DNA of 64,000 nucleotides from JBFWRK01 sp050248955 (lineage in GTDB: Bacteria; Actinomycetota; Acidimicrobiia; Acidimicrobiales; Ilumatobacteraceae). This document shows, one piece after another, positions 53,198-61,501 of the stretch. The notes below the pieces were generated by a model. It had not been told where the DNA came from. It made no database searches and saw only the letters and a list, made by a program, of their open reading frames with translations. How positions within the stretch are numbered: the stretch's first letter is position 1; the number at the start of each line of letters is the position of its first letter. The stretch is taken from NCBI GenBank assembly GCA_050248955.1, contig JBFWRK010000012.1, positions 62,001 to 126,000 on the forward strand, given 5' to 3'. Both the position numbers and the translations under genes were made by a program.

Positions 53198-54784
53198 TCA
53201 GCGGGCGCGCCGTCGGGCGCGTAGCACGACGTCGTCGACGTGGTGGCCCGACGCGGCACCGGCGGGTCGGGGGCGCGTCTCGTTCACCTCGATCTCCCAG
53301 TCCGATGCGTCGCCGAGCGCAGCGGCGAAGTCCTCCACGCGCAGATAGGCGTCGGGGTCGAACGGTCGGCTGTGCTGGTGTGTGTCGACGGGCGCGCGCA
53401 TCGGCTCGAGGTCGTGGCTCACCACGAGGAGCGTGCCGCCAGGTGCCACGGCGTTCAGCAGGTTGCGAACTCCACGACCATCGGGCGTGCGCGGGATCGA
53501 CGCGTAGTGCGCTGACACCAGGTCGAACCCGGCCGATTCGAATGGTTCGAGTGCGTTCGCATCAGCGTGGTTGCACTCGATGCGGAGACCGCGGCGCTCC
53601 GCCTCGGCCGTCACCCGGTCGAGCGCACGACGCGAGATGTCGTTCGCGGTCACGCTCCAGCCCTGCTCGGCAAGCCAGACCGCATCGCCTCCCTCGCCGG
53701 CACCGACGTCGAGTGCTCGGCCGGCGACGACGCGACTGATCTCGTTGACGAGCGTGCCGTTCGGGTTGCCACTCCACAATCGTTCGCGGCCGTACCGGTG
53801 ATCCCAGTCGGCCTCGTTGGAAGACGGTCGCGCCGCTGCTCGGACGTCATCGCGGGCCAAGTCGAAGCTGACCATCGCCCCGACCCAGCTGCCGTGGGCT
53901 GCGGCCTGCAACACCTGCTGGCTCGGGTCGGTCACGTTGCCCGCGGCGTAGAGGCCGGCCACCGCCGTCGCCCCGGTCGCGTCGACCTCCACGAGATCGC
54001 CGAGCCCGGTGGAGTGCTCCACGGGCCGGACACCGAGCGACTCGAACGGTTCGGCACGCACCCTGAAGCGTGGGCCGACGACTACCGCGTCTGCATCGAT
54101 GCGGTTGCCGTTCGTCAGCTCGACGGCCGCGACGTGTCCGTCCTCGCCGGTGATGATTCGACTCACCCCTGAACTGACGACGCTCACCCCGGCGGCACGC
54201 AGGGCCTCGAGCGACGGGTCGTCGGCGTCGACGCCGTCGTGCACGGCCACGGTGTAACGGTCGGTCAACTGGCGGAACAACGCGGAGGGGTGGAGGCCTA
54301 TCGGATGCGTGACGACGTGGACGATGCGCCGGTCGCGAACCTCGAAGCCATGACAGAACGGACAGTGCATCACGTCACCGCCCCAGTGCTGTGCGAGGCC
54401 GTCGATCTCAGGCAGCACGTCGACGAGGCCCGTGGCGGCGAGCACGCGACGGGCGACGATCGTGTGGCCGCCGGCGAGCGTGACGCGGAAGTGGTCGTCA
54501 TCGATGCGGGCCACGTCGAGCGCGCGGCCGGCGATGACCTCGCCACCGTAGCTGCGGACCTCTTCGCGACCGATGGCGGCCAGCTCGGATGGCGCCACGC
54601 CCTCATGACCGAGAAAGCCGTGCACGTGGGCGGCGGGCGCATTGCGCTGCTCACCTGCATCGACGACGATGACCGACCGGCGCTGGCGGCCGAGTTGCAG
54701 CGCCGCGGCCAGACCAGCGGCCGATCCGCCGATGACGGCGACGTCGCAGTGGCGTTCGATGGTGCGGTCGGCGTTGTCGCTCAT
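53198..54784 (-). CDS. Thioredoxin-reductase-like flavoprotein fused to a TehB-like methyltransferase
   Basis: 528 residues. Residues 1-315: FAD Rossmann motif VAVIGGSAAGLAAALQL (15-31), redox pair CPFC (141-144) in HCPFCHGFEVRDRR, FAD-closing YAAGNVTDPSQQVLQAAAHG. The usual NADPH-binding GxGxxG/A is replaced by VTHPIGLHPSAL (157-168), so the electron donor may not be NADPH. Residues 325-528: SAM methyltransferase of the TehB/TPMT type (DWDHRYGRERLWSGNPNGTL; ALDVGAGEGGDAVWLAEQGW; ANDIS). Role could be reduction and S- or metalloid-methylation. Divergent from the XRE-cupin gene. Confidence 0.88.
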   Translation of the reverse strand: MSDNADRTIERHCDVAVIGGSAAGLAAALQLGRQRRSVIVVDAGEQRNAPAAHVHGFLGHEGVAPSELAAIGREEVRSYGGEVIAGRALDVARIDDDHFRVTLAGGHTIVARRVLAATGLVDVLPEIDGLAQHWGGDVMHCPFCHGFEVRDRRIVHVVTHPIGLHPSALFRQLTDRYTVAVHDGVDADDPSLEALRAAGVSVVSSGVSRIITGEDGHVAAVELTNGNRIDADAVVVGPRFRVRAEPFESLGVRPVEHSTGLGDLVEVDATGATAVAGLYAAGNVTDPSQQVLQAAAHGSWVGAMVSFDLARDDVRAAARPSSNEADWDHRYGRERLWSGNPNGTLVNEISRVVAGRALDVGAGEGGDAVWLAEQGWSVTANDISRRALDRVTAEAERRGLRIECNHADANALEPFESAGFDLVSAHYASIPRTPDGRGVRNLLNAVAPGGTLLVVSHDLEPMRAPVDTHQHSRPFDPDAYLRVEDFAAALGDASDWEIEVNETRPRPAGAASGHHVDDVVLRARRRAR

Positions 54785-54791
54785 GAGCCCA

Positions 54792-54797
54792 ACGCTA
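54792..54797 (-). promoter_or_regulatory. -10 element (TAGCGT) of the flavoprotein-methyltransferase gene
   Basis: TANNNT hexamer 7 nt before the ATG, with TTGCCA 16 bp further upstream as -35; that -35 lies inside the operator at 54816-54841. Confidence 0.5.
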
Positions 54798-54815
54798 GGG
54801 TCTCACCCGACAATG

Positions 54816-54841
54816 GCAAGATGACTTGCGGAATTCGCAAG
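54816..54841. promoter_or_regulatory. Triple GCAAG/CTTGC repeat, probable XRE operator
   Basis: GCAAG-ATGA-CTTGC followed at once by the CTTGCG-GAATT-CGCAAG palindrome, three alternating half-sites in 26 bp. It overlaps the -35 of the flavoprotein gene and lies 15 bp before the XRE start. Confidence 0.55.
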
Positions 54842-54856
54842 AGCCTCGGAGGCGCG

Positions 54857-55426
54857 ATGGCAGAGTCGGAACAGATCGAACAGGTGGTTCGCACCCGGCT
54901 GCGAAGTCTTCGCAACACACTGGGGCTGTCGCTCGACGAGCTCGCCGCACGAACACACCTCAGCCCATCCACCATCAGCCGGGTCGAGACCGGCAAGCGG
55001 ACGATCAGCCTCGACATCCTGCTCCCGCTGGCACGGGCCCTGCAGGTCGACCTCGACACGCTTCTCGACGTGCGCCACGACGACGACGTGGTCATCCGTC
55101 CGACACCGAGCACGTCCGACGAGCGCACGACCTGGATGTTGAGCCGATCAACCGGCAACACGATCGCACTCAAGATGCGCCTGGAACCAACCGCCCGGTC
55201 GGTCGAGCAGCGGGTCCACCCCGGTCACGACTGGTTCTTCGTCATCGAGGGACGAGTGCGTTTGTCGCTCGGCGAACGCGAGATCACGGTCGAGACCGGC
55301 GAGGCCGCCGAGTTCGCCACCATGACGCCACATGCGTTCGCAGCCATCGACGGCCCGGCGGAGCTCATCGTGCTCTTCGACCGTGACGGCCAACGCGCCC
55401 ACGTCCATCGCGAATCCAATGCGTAG
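54857..55426 (+). CDS. XRE-family regulator with cupin domain
   Basis: 189 residues from ATG 54857 (CGGAGGCGCG upstream). HTH: RLRSLRNTLGLSLDELAARTHLSPSTISRVETGKRTISLDILLPLARALQVDL; cupin: RVHPGHDWFFVIEGRVRLSLGEREITVETGEAAEFATMTPHAF. XRE-cupin proteins usually repress genes for small-molecule metabolism and sense a ligand through the cupin. It most likely controls the divergent flavoprotein-methyltransferase. Convergent with the next gene. Confidence 0.9.
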   Translation: MAESEQIEQVVRTRLRSLRNTLGLSLDELAARTHLSPSTISRVETGKRTISLDILLPLARALQVDLDTLLDVRHDDDVVIRPTPSTSDERTTWMLSRSTGNTIALKMRLEPTARSVEQRVHPGHDWFFVIEGRVRLSLGEREITVETGEAAEFATMTPHAFAAIDGPAELIVLFDRDGQRAHVHRESNA

Positions 55427-55485
55427 TGCGTCGGCAGTGGTCGGTGGCGATCTGTCGAAGTTCGACCGGCAAGGTCTTCATGTCG

Positions 55486-55893
55486 TCACGTGTACTTGTC
55501 GTGCATGGCTTCGAAGTAGGCGTCGGCGAGGCGTTCGAATCCGGCTCGATCAAGGCGGATCGGGTCGCCGACGGCAATCCCGAGCACCGTGTTGTCGGGT
55601 TTGTACTTGATCGTCGCGTTGGCGGCGAGCACGCCGTCGTGGCCGATGATCGACTCGGCGAGCATCCGGACCTCGTTGAGCGGGTTGCCGTCCTTGCCTT
55701 CCACGGCGCGCAGCCGGTGGACGAAGAACGCGTCCAACACGACGACGAGGTTGGCGAAGAACCTCGTCGAGAACTTGTCGACCGCGTCCCCACCAGCGGT
55801 CCGTGCGAGTTCGTCGAACAGGGCGAGTTGGTCGTCGAGCTGTGTCCGGCATCGGTCGATGTAGTCGGGTTCGTAGGTCTTCACTCCAAGCAT
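55486..55893 (-). CDS. Conserved protein of unknown function
   Basis: 135 residues from ATG 55893, with GAGAGAG upstream. All-helical pattern: DYIDRCRTQLDDQLALFDELARTAGGDAVDKFSTRFFANLVVVLDAFFVHRLRAVEGKDGNPLNEVRMLAESIIG, then KYKPDNTVLGIAVGDPIRLDRAGFERLADAYFEAMHDKY. I recognise no domain. No signal peptide. Stop 59 bp from the convergent XRE gene. Confidence 0.7.
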   Translation of the reverse strand: MLGVKTYEPDYIDRCRTQLDDQLALFDELARTAGGDAVDKFSTRFFANLVVVLDAFFVHRLRAVEGKDGNPLNEVRMLAESIIGHDGVLAANATIKYKPDNTVLGIAVGDPIRLDRAGFERLADAYFEAMHDKYT

Positions 55894-55958
55894 GGTGACT
55901 CTCTCGATTCGGGGTCTGGGTGGCTGTTCGCTGACGGTTCGTCCGTGTGTGGCGGTCG

Positions 55959-56220
55959 TCAGCGCGGCCGGCACGTCTGGGCAGTGCGGCGGCGGGCGAT
56001 GGCGTGTCCGGCGATCGCCGCTGCGCCAGTGGCGAGGTGCATCGACGCCAACGCAATCTTGGAGCCGCGATCGACGTCCAGCCGGGTCAATGGCACCGCG
56101 GAAGCAGCGGCGAACAGCGACGCTGTGAGCGTCCAGGCGCCACGCGCGGGCATAGCGCGTCTGGCCGACGCCGAGCAGCACCGCACCGGCGCCGACGGCA
56201 CCGGTGCTGCACTTCGTCGC
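55959..56220 (-). pseudogene. Remnant of a DUF6069-like membrane protein, frameshifted
   Basis: From about 56220 the frame TGAVGAGAVLLGVGQTRYARAW matches the start of the conserved helix; from about 56145 a frame one base off continues ARGAWTLTASLFAAASAVPLTRLDVDRGSKIALASMHLATGAAAIAGHA to the stop at 55959. The two parts join as one helix-rich DUF6069-like C-terminus if one base is added or removed near 56140. The N-terminal helices are missing. Confidence 0.4.
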
Positions 56221-56329
56221 CCGCGTGCTCGGCATGAAGACCGACGAACGCGCAGGGCGGGTCGGAGTGAAGGGCGAAGAGAAGATCGCCAACGAACTCG
56301 CCAAGCTCGGCCCTGCCTGGCGCGGCGGG
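56204..56329 (+). pseudogene. Truncated NERD-domain gene start
   Basis: From GTG 56204: MLHFVARVLGMKTDERAGRVGVKGEEKIANELAKLGPAWR, the typical N-terminus of NERD (nuclease-related domain) proteins of actinobacteria. After residue about 42 the homology ends and the rest of the domain is missing. Confidence 0.45.
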
Positions 56330-56349
56330 CCCGTTCGGCTCTGCAGACA

Positions 56350-56745
56350 TCATGTGCGCCTCTCCTCAGGCTCGCGGGAGGACTCGCGCCAGGGTGTGTC
56401 GGACAACCAACGTTCGTACTCACCGGCTGACCAACCCAGCTCGTCGACCAGCAACAGGTAGATCTCTGGGCTCACGATCGCCCATGTCCCGTCGCGCTCC
56501 ACATCGGTCGGTGACCGTTTGAGGATGAGGGCGTGAAGCGCCCCGTGTTCGGCAGTGCGGGCGTCGAGCAACCGGGCGCCGTTGCGGAGGAACTCGTCAC
56601 TGCCGCCGATGAACGCCTGCAGCGTCTCACCGGTCAGCTCGCACACTCCCACAGGAACGGCTGACGAGTCGAACGGCACCGCAGCGAGCGGTTGGTCATC
56701 GAGCACTTCGTGGGGGGCGCGACCACCGACCAGCTCGACGACCAT
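56350..56745 (-). CDS. Uncertain 131-residue protein or regulator remnant
   Basis: Frame from ATG 56745: VELVGGRAPHEVLDDQPL, AFIGGSDEFLRNGARLLDARTAEHGALHALILKRS, ending SPEIYLLLVDELGWSAGEYERWLSDTPW. The last segment is like the tail of TetR-type regulators. No DNA-binding part precedes it. It may be a small real gene or the surviving C-terminal part of a regulator; its surroundings are decayed, which favours a remnant. Confidence 0.35.
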   Translation of the reverse strand: MVVELVGGRAPHEVLDDQPLAAVPFDSSAVPVGVCELTGETLQAFIGGSDEFLRNGARLLDARTAEHGALHALILKRSPTDVERDGTWAIVSPEIYLLLVDELGWSAGEYERWLSDTPWRESSREPEERRT

Positions 56746-56907
56746 CGCCTCGAGGTCGGTCCGCCGCGACAGCACGGCGGACGCGGGCGAACCGTACGAA
56801 CCCGGCGAGCACCTCCCGAACGGCGCCGCTCGGCGGCCGGGACACCGAACACCTTTCGCGGATACAAGTCGGTGAGCACGATCTCCACCGACACCGCGCT
56901 CCATCGA

Positions 56908-57033
56908 AACGGGTCGCCCGGCCTGTCGATCGCCGACACCGCGATCGACGCCCGCGGCGGCGATATTCGTGTCCACAGCGTCGCGCGCGTCGGCACGACG
57001 GTGCGGATCACGCTGCCGGTCGGCGCCGCTTGA
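56908..57033 (+). pseudogene. Histidine kinase C-terminal remnant
   Basis: GSPGLSIADTAIDARGGDIRVHSVARVGTTVRITLPVGAA matches the G2 box and last strands of a HATPase domain (GLGLSI...HGG...GTT...LP). The rest of the kinase is absent, so this is a truncated gene left upstream of the export operon. Confidence 0.55.
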
Positions 57034-57134
57034 CCGCGGGTGACGGCGCGGACGTCGCTGTGGGCTGCTGGATTCTCGGCGAACTGGCGGGTCGGTCACA
57101 GCTAACGCTGAGGTTCGCTGCCGAGAGTGACGAC

Positions 57135-57911
57135 ATGCGAATCTCCCCAAGGTCACGTTCGACGAGCACCGGGTTGGCGCTCGGCTGCGCGCTCATCAGC
57201 CTCGCCACGGCGTGCGGTGGCGATGCGTCGGGGTCGCAGGTCGCGTCGCTCGACGTCGACCCGATGAGCGAAGCAGCCACCACGGAGACGTCGACGCCGG
57301 CCGACACCCAGGAGGCGAGCCTCGCCTTCGCGCAGTGCATGCGTGACAACGGGGTCGATATGGAGGATCCGACGTTCGACGCCGACGGCAACGTGCAGGG
57401 AGGAGGCTTCGGACCCGACTCCGGCATCGACTTTGGCGACGACGCCACGCGTGCGGCGCTGGAGGCGTGTGGCGATCTCATCGAGGACATCGGGCCGGGC
57501 GGCGGCGGACCCCGTGGAGGAGACTTCGACGCCACGGCGATCCAGGACGCCTTCAACGCGTTCACCGAATGTCTCCGCGACGAGGGCCTGGAGGTGGACG
57601 ACATCGAGTTCGGTGTCGGTCCGGGCGGCGGCGCGATCGGCGATCGGCCGGATGGTGCCACCGGCCCACCCCCGGACGGTTCTGTACCCGACGGTGGCTT
57701 CCAGGGTGGACCGCCGGCGGGTGGCTCGATTCCGGACGGTGGTCCGGGCGGCGAGGGTTTCAACCCGACCGACCGCCTGGTCCAGCAACTGGAGCTCGAC
57801 GAGGAGGACCCTGCCGTCACGGATGCCGTCGAGGTGTGCCAGCCGGCCCTTGAGGCTGCATTCACCGCCACCACCGACGACACGTCCACAGACGACGCGG
57901 AGGGCTCGTGA
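57135..57911 (+). CDS. Lipoprotein with duplicated Cys-containing module
   Basis: 258 residues from ATG 57135 (GAGAGTGACGAC upstream). Lipobox LATAC, Cys27. Two similar modules: AFAQC68MRDNGVDMEDP...LEAC112GDLIED and AFTEC146LRDEGLEVDDI...VEVC235QPALE; each has two Cys. A Gly/Pro/Asp-rich spacer (about 160-210) separates parts of the second module. The CMRxNGV/PDP pattern recurs in actinobacterial proteins beside MacB-like exporters. Surface-anchored; would bind the exported substrate or partner. GTGA overlap with the adaptor gene. Confidence 0.78.
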   Translation: MRISPRSRSTSTGLALGCALISLATACGGDASGSQVASLDVDPMSEAATTETSTPADTQEASLAFAQCMRDNGVDMEDPTFDADGNVQGGGFGPDSGIDFGDDATRAALEACGDLIEDIGPGGGGPRGGDFDATAIQDAFNAFTECLRDEGLEVDDIEFGVGPGGGAIGDRPDGATGPPPDGSVPDGGFQGGPPAGGSIPDGGPGGEGFNPTDRLVQQLELDEEDPAVTDAVEVCQPALEAAFTATTDDTSTDDAEGS

Positions 57912-59449
57912 GCCGCCGGCTCGTCGCCGCCGTGGCCACGGTGGCGGTCGGAGCCGGCGTGGCAGCGATCGTCGCGATCGGTGCCAACCACGACGAGACG
58001 GCGACCGCCGGAATCGGCGCCGAATCACTTTCGACGGTCACGATCATCCAACAGGACGTGATCACGTACGAAGAGACGACGGCGACGCTCGGCTTCACCG
58101 AGTCGGCGACCGTCGCGTCACCGGTAACCGGCACGGTCACCACGATCCTCGCCGAGGGTGCGGTCGTCGAGGCAGGCACGGTCGTGGCGACCGTCGATGG
58201 CGCTCCTGTGGTTGCGCTGATCGGTGACGTCCCGGCATGGCGCGACCTGTCGACGTCGGCAAGCGACGGTGTCGACGTGCGTCAGCTGGAGGCCAACCTC
58301 GTCACGCTCGGGTTCGACCCGGATGGCGAGATCGTGGTCGATGAGGAGTTCGACGAGGCGACCGAGGATGCGGTGACATCGTGGGAGGACTCGCTCGGCC
58401 TCGAAGGCGACGACGGGGTGCCCGTACAACAAGTCGTGTTCGTTCCAGGCGACCTTCTCGTCGACACGGTCGACGTCACCGTCGGCGGCGCCGCCAGCGC
58501 GGGCAGCCCGCTGCTGACGGCACGTGTGACCGAACGGCGATTCCTGCTGTCGACGGGCGGCGCCAGCGTGGTCTCGTCGTTCGCGGACCCTGGCACCGAG
58601 GTGTCGACCGGAACGATCCTGTTCGCCAACGACGGTCTGCCCGTCGCCGCGATCGAGGGCGACCCCGCCGCTGTACCTACCCTCGGTCGCGACCTGGAAG
58701 ACGGTGTGGCCGACGGTTCCGATGTCCGGCTGCTCGAGCAGATGCTGGCGGCCGGCGGGTTCGACGCCGACGGGTGGATGATCGTCGACGACCACTTCGA
58801 CGTCGGAACATCGACCGCCGTGCGCGCGTGGTGGCAGTCGTTCGATCCGGCCATCGAGCTCGCGGTCGACGACATCGTCGTCCCGATCGGCAGCTTCGTC
58901 GTGGTCCCTGACGGCCTCGAGGTCGCCGACGCGATCGTGGCCGGTGGCACAATGTTGGTCGGCGATACGGTCGTGATGACGCTCTCCTCGCCTGCTCGCG
59001 TGGTCAGCACGACGGCGCCGATCGACGACGACACGTTCGCACTCGGGGCCTCGATCGATGTCGAGTTCCCGGACGGCACGATCGAACCCGGCACCGTGGT
59101 CGCGGTCGGCAACGTCGCCACCACAAGTGCCGCGCCGGGCGACACCCCGACCGTGGCGATCGACATCCACGTCGGGCAGATCCCGCCATCGGTCGACTCG
59201 TTCGTGTCGATCCCGGTCACCTTGCGCGTCGTCGACGACTCGGTTCCCGACGCCTATGTCGCTCCCGTGAGCGCGCTGGTCGCGCTCGCTGAAGGCGGAT
59301 ACGCGCTCGAGGTCGTCTCCGGGCAGGATGCCACCGGCGCGCCGACCACCCGGCTGATCGGCGTCGAGACCGGGCTGTTCGCCGACGGCTTCGTAGTGGT
59401 CACCGGGCCCGACGTCGCCGCCGGGCTCGAGGTCGTGGTGCCGTCGTGA
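57908..59449 (+). CDS. Efflux adaptor with two peptidoglycan-binding modules
   Basis: 513 residues from GTG 57908, which overlaps the lipoprotein stop. N-terminal membrane anchor (VAAVATVAVGAGVAAIVAIG). HlyD/lipoyl-like segments VASPVTGTVTTILAEGAVVEAGTVVATVDGAPVVALIGDVPAW, then a peptidoglycan-binding-1-like module DVRQLEANLVTLGFDPDGEIVVDEEFDEATEDAV (about 121-155) and a second, DVRLLEQMLAAGGFDADGWMIVDDHFDVGTSTAV (about 275-310). C-terminal beta-barrel half. Links the exporter to the cell wall. GTGA overlap with the ATPase gene. Confidence 0.82.
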   Translation: MSRRLVAAVATVAVGAGVAAIVAIGANHDETATAGIGAESLSTVTIIQQDVITYEETTATLGFTESATVASPVTGTVTTILAEGAVVEAGTVVATVDGAPVVALIGDVPAWRDLSTSASDGVDVRQLEANLVTLGFDPDGEIVVDEEFDEATEDAVTSWEDSLGLEGDDGVPVQQVVFVPGDLLVDTVDVTVGGAASAGSPLLTARVTERRFLLSTGGASVVSSFADPGTEVSTGTILFANDGLPVAAIEGDPAAVPTLGRDLEDGVADGSDVRLLEQMLAAGGFDADGWMIVDDHFDVGTSTAVRAWWQSFDPAIELAVDDIVVPIGSFVVVPDGLEVADAIVAGGTMLVGDTVVMTLSSPARVVSTTAPIDDDTFALGASIDVEFPDGTIEPGTVVAVGNVATTSAAPGDTPTVAIDIHVGQIPPSVDSFVSIPVTLRVVDDSVPDAYVAPVSALVALAEGGYALEVVSGQDATGAPTTRLIGVETGLFADGFVVVTGPDVAAGLEVVVPS

Positions 59450-60216
59450 ACGACGTGAACGACGCGATCAAGCCCACCGCGCTCGCGGGCACGGTCCCGC
59501 CGATGGTCGGCACGACCGCACCACCGCTCGCGCTCGAACTGATCGGGATCTGCAAGCAATACGCGGGCAGCCCACCAGTCGCCGCCCTCGACGATGTGTC
59601 GATCACCGTCGAGCACGGCGAGATCGCGGCGATCGTCGGGCCGTCGGGATCCGGGAAGTCGACGCTGCTCCACATCATCGGCACGCTCGATCGGCCGACC
59701 ACCGGGATCGTCCGCGTCGCCGGGATCGAGGCCTCGCGCATGAGCGATCGGCAGCTGTCGGCGGTGCGATCGCGACTCATCGGGTTCGTGTTCCAGCAGT
59801 TCTTCCTCATCGATGGCATGTCGGCCGTCGACAACGTCGCCAACGGACTGCTGTACCAGGGCATCGGCCTCGCCGAGCGCCGGCGCCAGGCGACGGCGGC
59901 CCTCGAACGCGTCGGCCTCGCACACCGGCTCCAGCACATTCCGAGCCACTTGAGCGGCGGGGAGCGTCAACGGGTCGGCGTCGCCAGGGCGATCGTCAAC
60001 CGGCCGTCGATCGTCCTGGCCGATGAGCCGACCGGCAACCTCGACTCGAGATCGGGCGCTTCGGTGATGGAGCTGCTCCGCGAGCTCCACGCCGAGGGGC
60101 GCACGATCGTGATCATCACCCACGACCGCGAGCTCGCCAGTTCACTCCCGCGGCAGATCTCGATGCGCGACGGGCGGGTCGAGTCCGACGACCGCGACCC
60201 CGGGCGGGCAGCATGA
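59446..60216 (+). CDS. MacB-type ABC ATPase of the export operon
   Basis: 256 residues from GTG 59446, overlapping the adaptor stop. Walker A GPSGSGKST, Q-loop FVFQQFFLIDGMSAVDNV, signature LSGGERQRVGVARA, Walker B IVLADEPTGNLD, switch ITHDRELA. EPTGNLD and the FVFQQF pattern place it with MacB/LolD ATPases. ATGA overlap with the permease gene at its 3' end. Confidence 0.92.
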   Translation: MNDVNDAIKPTALAGTVPPMVGTTAPPLALELIGICKQYAGSPPVAALDDVSITVEHGEIAAIVGPSGSGKSTLLHIIGTLDRPTTGIVRVAGIEASRMSDRQLSAVRSRLIGFVFQQFFLIDGMSAVDNVANGLLYQGIGLAERRRQATAALERVGLAHRLQHIPSHLSGGERQRVGVARAIVNRPSIVLADEPTGNLDSRSGASVMELLRELHAEGRTIVIITHDRELASSLPRQISMRDGRVESDDRDPGRAA

Positions 60217-61460
60217 CTGCCTCAGCCACTGCAACGCGCGCGAACACCGTCGATGTCGACGTCGCGGCACTGCGGCCGTCGCGGCTCCGCGCGTTCGATG
60301 TCATCCGCACCGGGGCGCTCGGCTTGCGGACGCGCCGGCTCCGCACCGGCCTGTCGACGATCGGCGTGGCGATCGGCATCGCCGCGATGGTGGCGGTGCT
60401 CGGACTCTCGGCCTCGTCGCAGGAGGAACTGCGAGCCCAGATCCGCCAACTCGGCACCAACCTGCTGCAGGTTCAGGCCGGGCAAGGGTTCGGCCGCGGC
60501 AGCGGCGAACTGCCCGACACGGCCGTGGCAATGGTGAGCCGGATCGCGCCCGTCACCGGTGTCAGCTCGATCGCCACTATCGACGCAACGGTACGGCGCA
60601 CCGACACCATCTCGGAAGGCATCAACGGCGGGATCTCGGTGTTCGCCGCCGACGGCGACCTGCTCGACACATTGCGGACCGGGCTCGCCGACGGCCAGTT
60701 CCTCGACGACGCCACAACGAGGTACCCGGCCGCCGTGCTCGGCTCGGTGGCCGCACAAACGCTCGGCATCACCGACGTCGCCGACGGCTTGCGCGTCTAC
60801 ATCGGTGGTCAGTGGTTCGCCGTGATCGGCGTCCTCGAACCCGTGCAGGCCGCCGAGGGGCTCGACCGGGCAGCGATCATCGGGTTCGCCGCAGCCGAGG
60901 CGTACGTCGTGGGCGACGACGTCGTTCCCGAGATCATCTACGTGCGCACCGAAGACGACGCCGTCGACCCGGTGCGAGGCGTCCTCGGACGCACCGTCAA
61001 TCCGCAGACACCAGAAGAGGTCGAGGTGTCCCGGCCCTCCGACATCCTCGCCGCCCAGGACGCGGCAGACACCGCCTTCACGTCGCTGTTCCTCGGGCTC
61101 GGAGCAGTCGCGCTGCTCGTCGGCGGCATCGGAATCGCGAACGTGATGGTGATCGCCGTGATCGAACGGCGCACCGAGATCGGTCTGCGACGCGCCCTCG
61201 GGGCGACCAAGGCACACATCAGACGCCAGTTTCTGACCGAAGCGCTGCTGCTGGCCGGAGCGGGCGGGCTCGTCGGCGCCGCGCTCGGCGCCGCAGTCAC
61301 CGCGGTGTATGCGTCGATCGAGAATTGGCAGATCGTCATCCCCCCGGCCGCGATCGGCGGCGGCATCCTCGCCGCGATCGTGATCGGCGGGATCGCCGGT
61401 CTGTACCCGGCCGCACGCGCCGCGCGTCTCCCACCCACCGACGCCCTGCGCTCGTCGTGA
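60213..61460 (+). CDS. MacB-like ABC permease
   Basis: 415 residues from ATG 60213. One N-terminal helix (LSTIGVAIGIAAMVAVLGL), a large extracytoplasmic domain, then three helices (LFLGLGAVALLVGGIGIANVMVIAVIERRTEIGLRRALGATKAHIRRQFLTEALLLAGAGGLVGAALGAAVTAVY; AAIGGGILAAIVIGGIAGLYPAARAARLPPTDALRSS). This is the single-FtsX MacB form that works with the adaptor and ATPase to push substrate outward. Confidence 0.92.
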   Translation: MTASATATRANTVDVDVAALRPSRLRAFDVIRTGALGLRTRRLRTGLSTIGVAIGIAAMVAVLGLSASSQEELRAQIRQLGTNLLQVQAGQGFGRGSGELPDTAVAMVSRIAPVTGVSSIATIDATVRRTDTISEGINGGISVFAADGDLLDTLRTGLADGQFLDDATTRYPAAVLGSVAAQTLGITDVADGLRVYIGGQWFAVIGVLEPVQAAEGLDRAAIIGFAAAEAYVVGDDVVPEIIYVRTEDDAVDPVRGVLGRTVNPQTPEEVEVSRPSDILAAQDAADTAFTSLFLGLGAVALLVGGIGIANVMVIAVIERRTEIGLRRALGATKAHIRRQFLTEALLLAGAGGLVGAALGAAVTAVYASIENWQIVIPPAAIGGGILAAIVIGGIAGLYPAARAARLPPTDALRSS

Positions 61461-61501
61461 GAGCCCATCGGACCCCCACGCATCCAATTGAGGACGACAC
61501 G

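Noticed and set aside
56087..56353. Frame starting ATGATG that overlaps the stop of the 56350-56745 frame
   Set aside because: Looks like a coupled gene at first, but its translation becomes Arg/Cys-rich after about 50 residues and has no domain; it is antisense to the NERD fragment.
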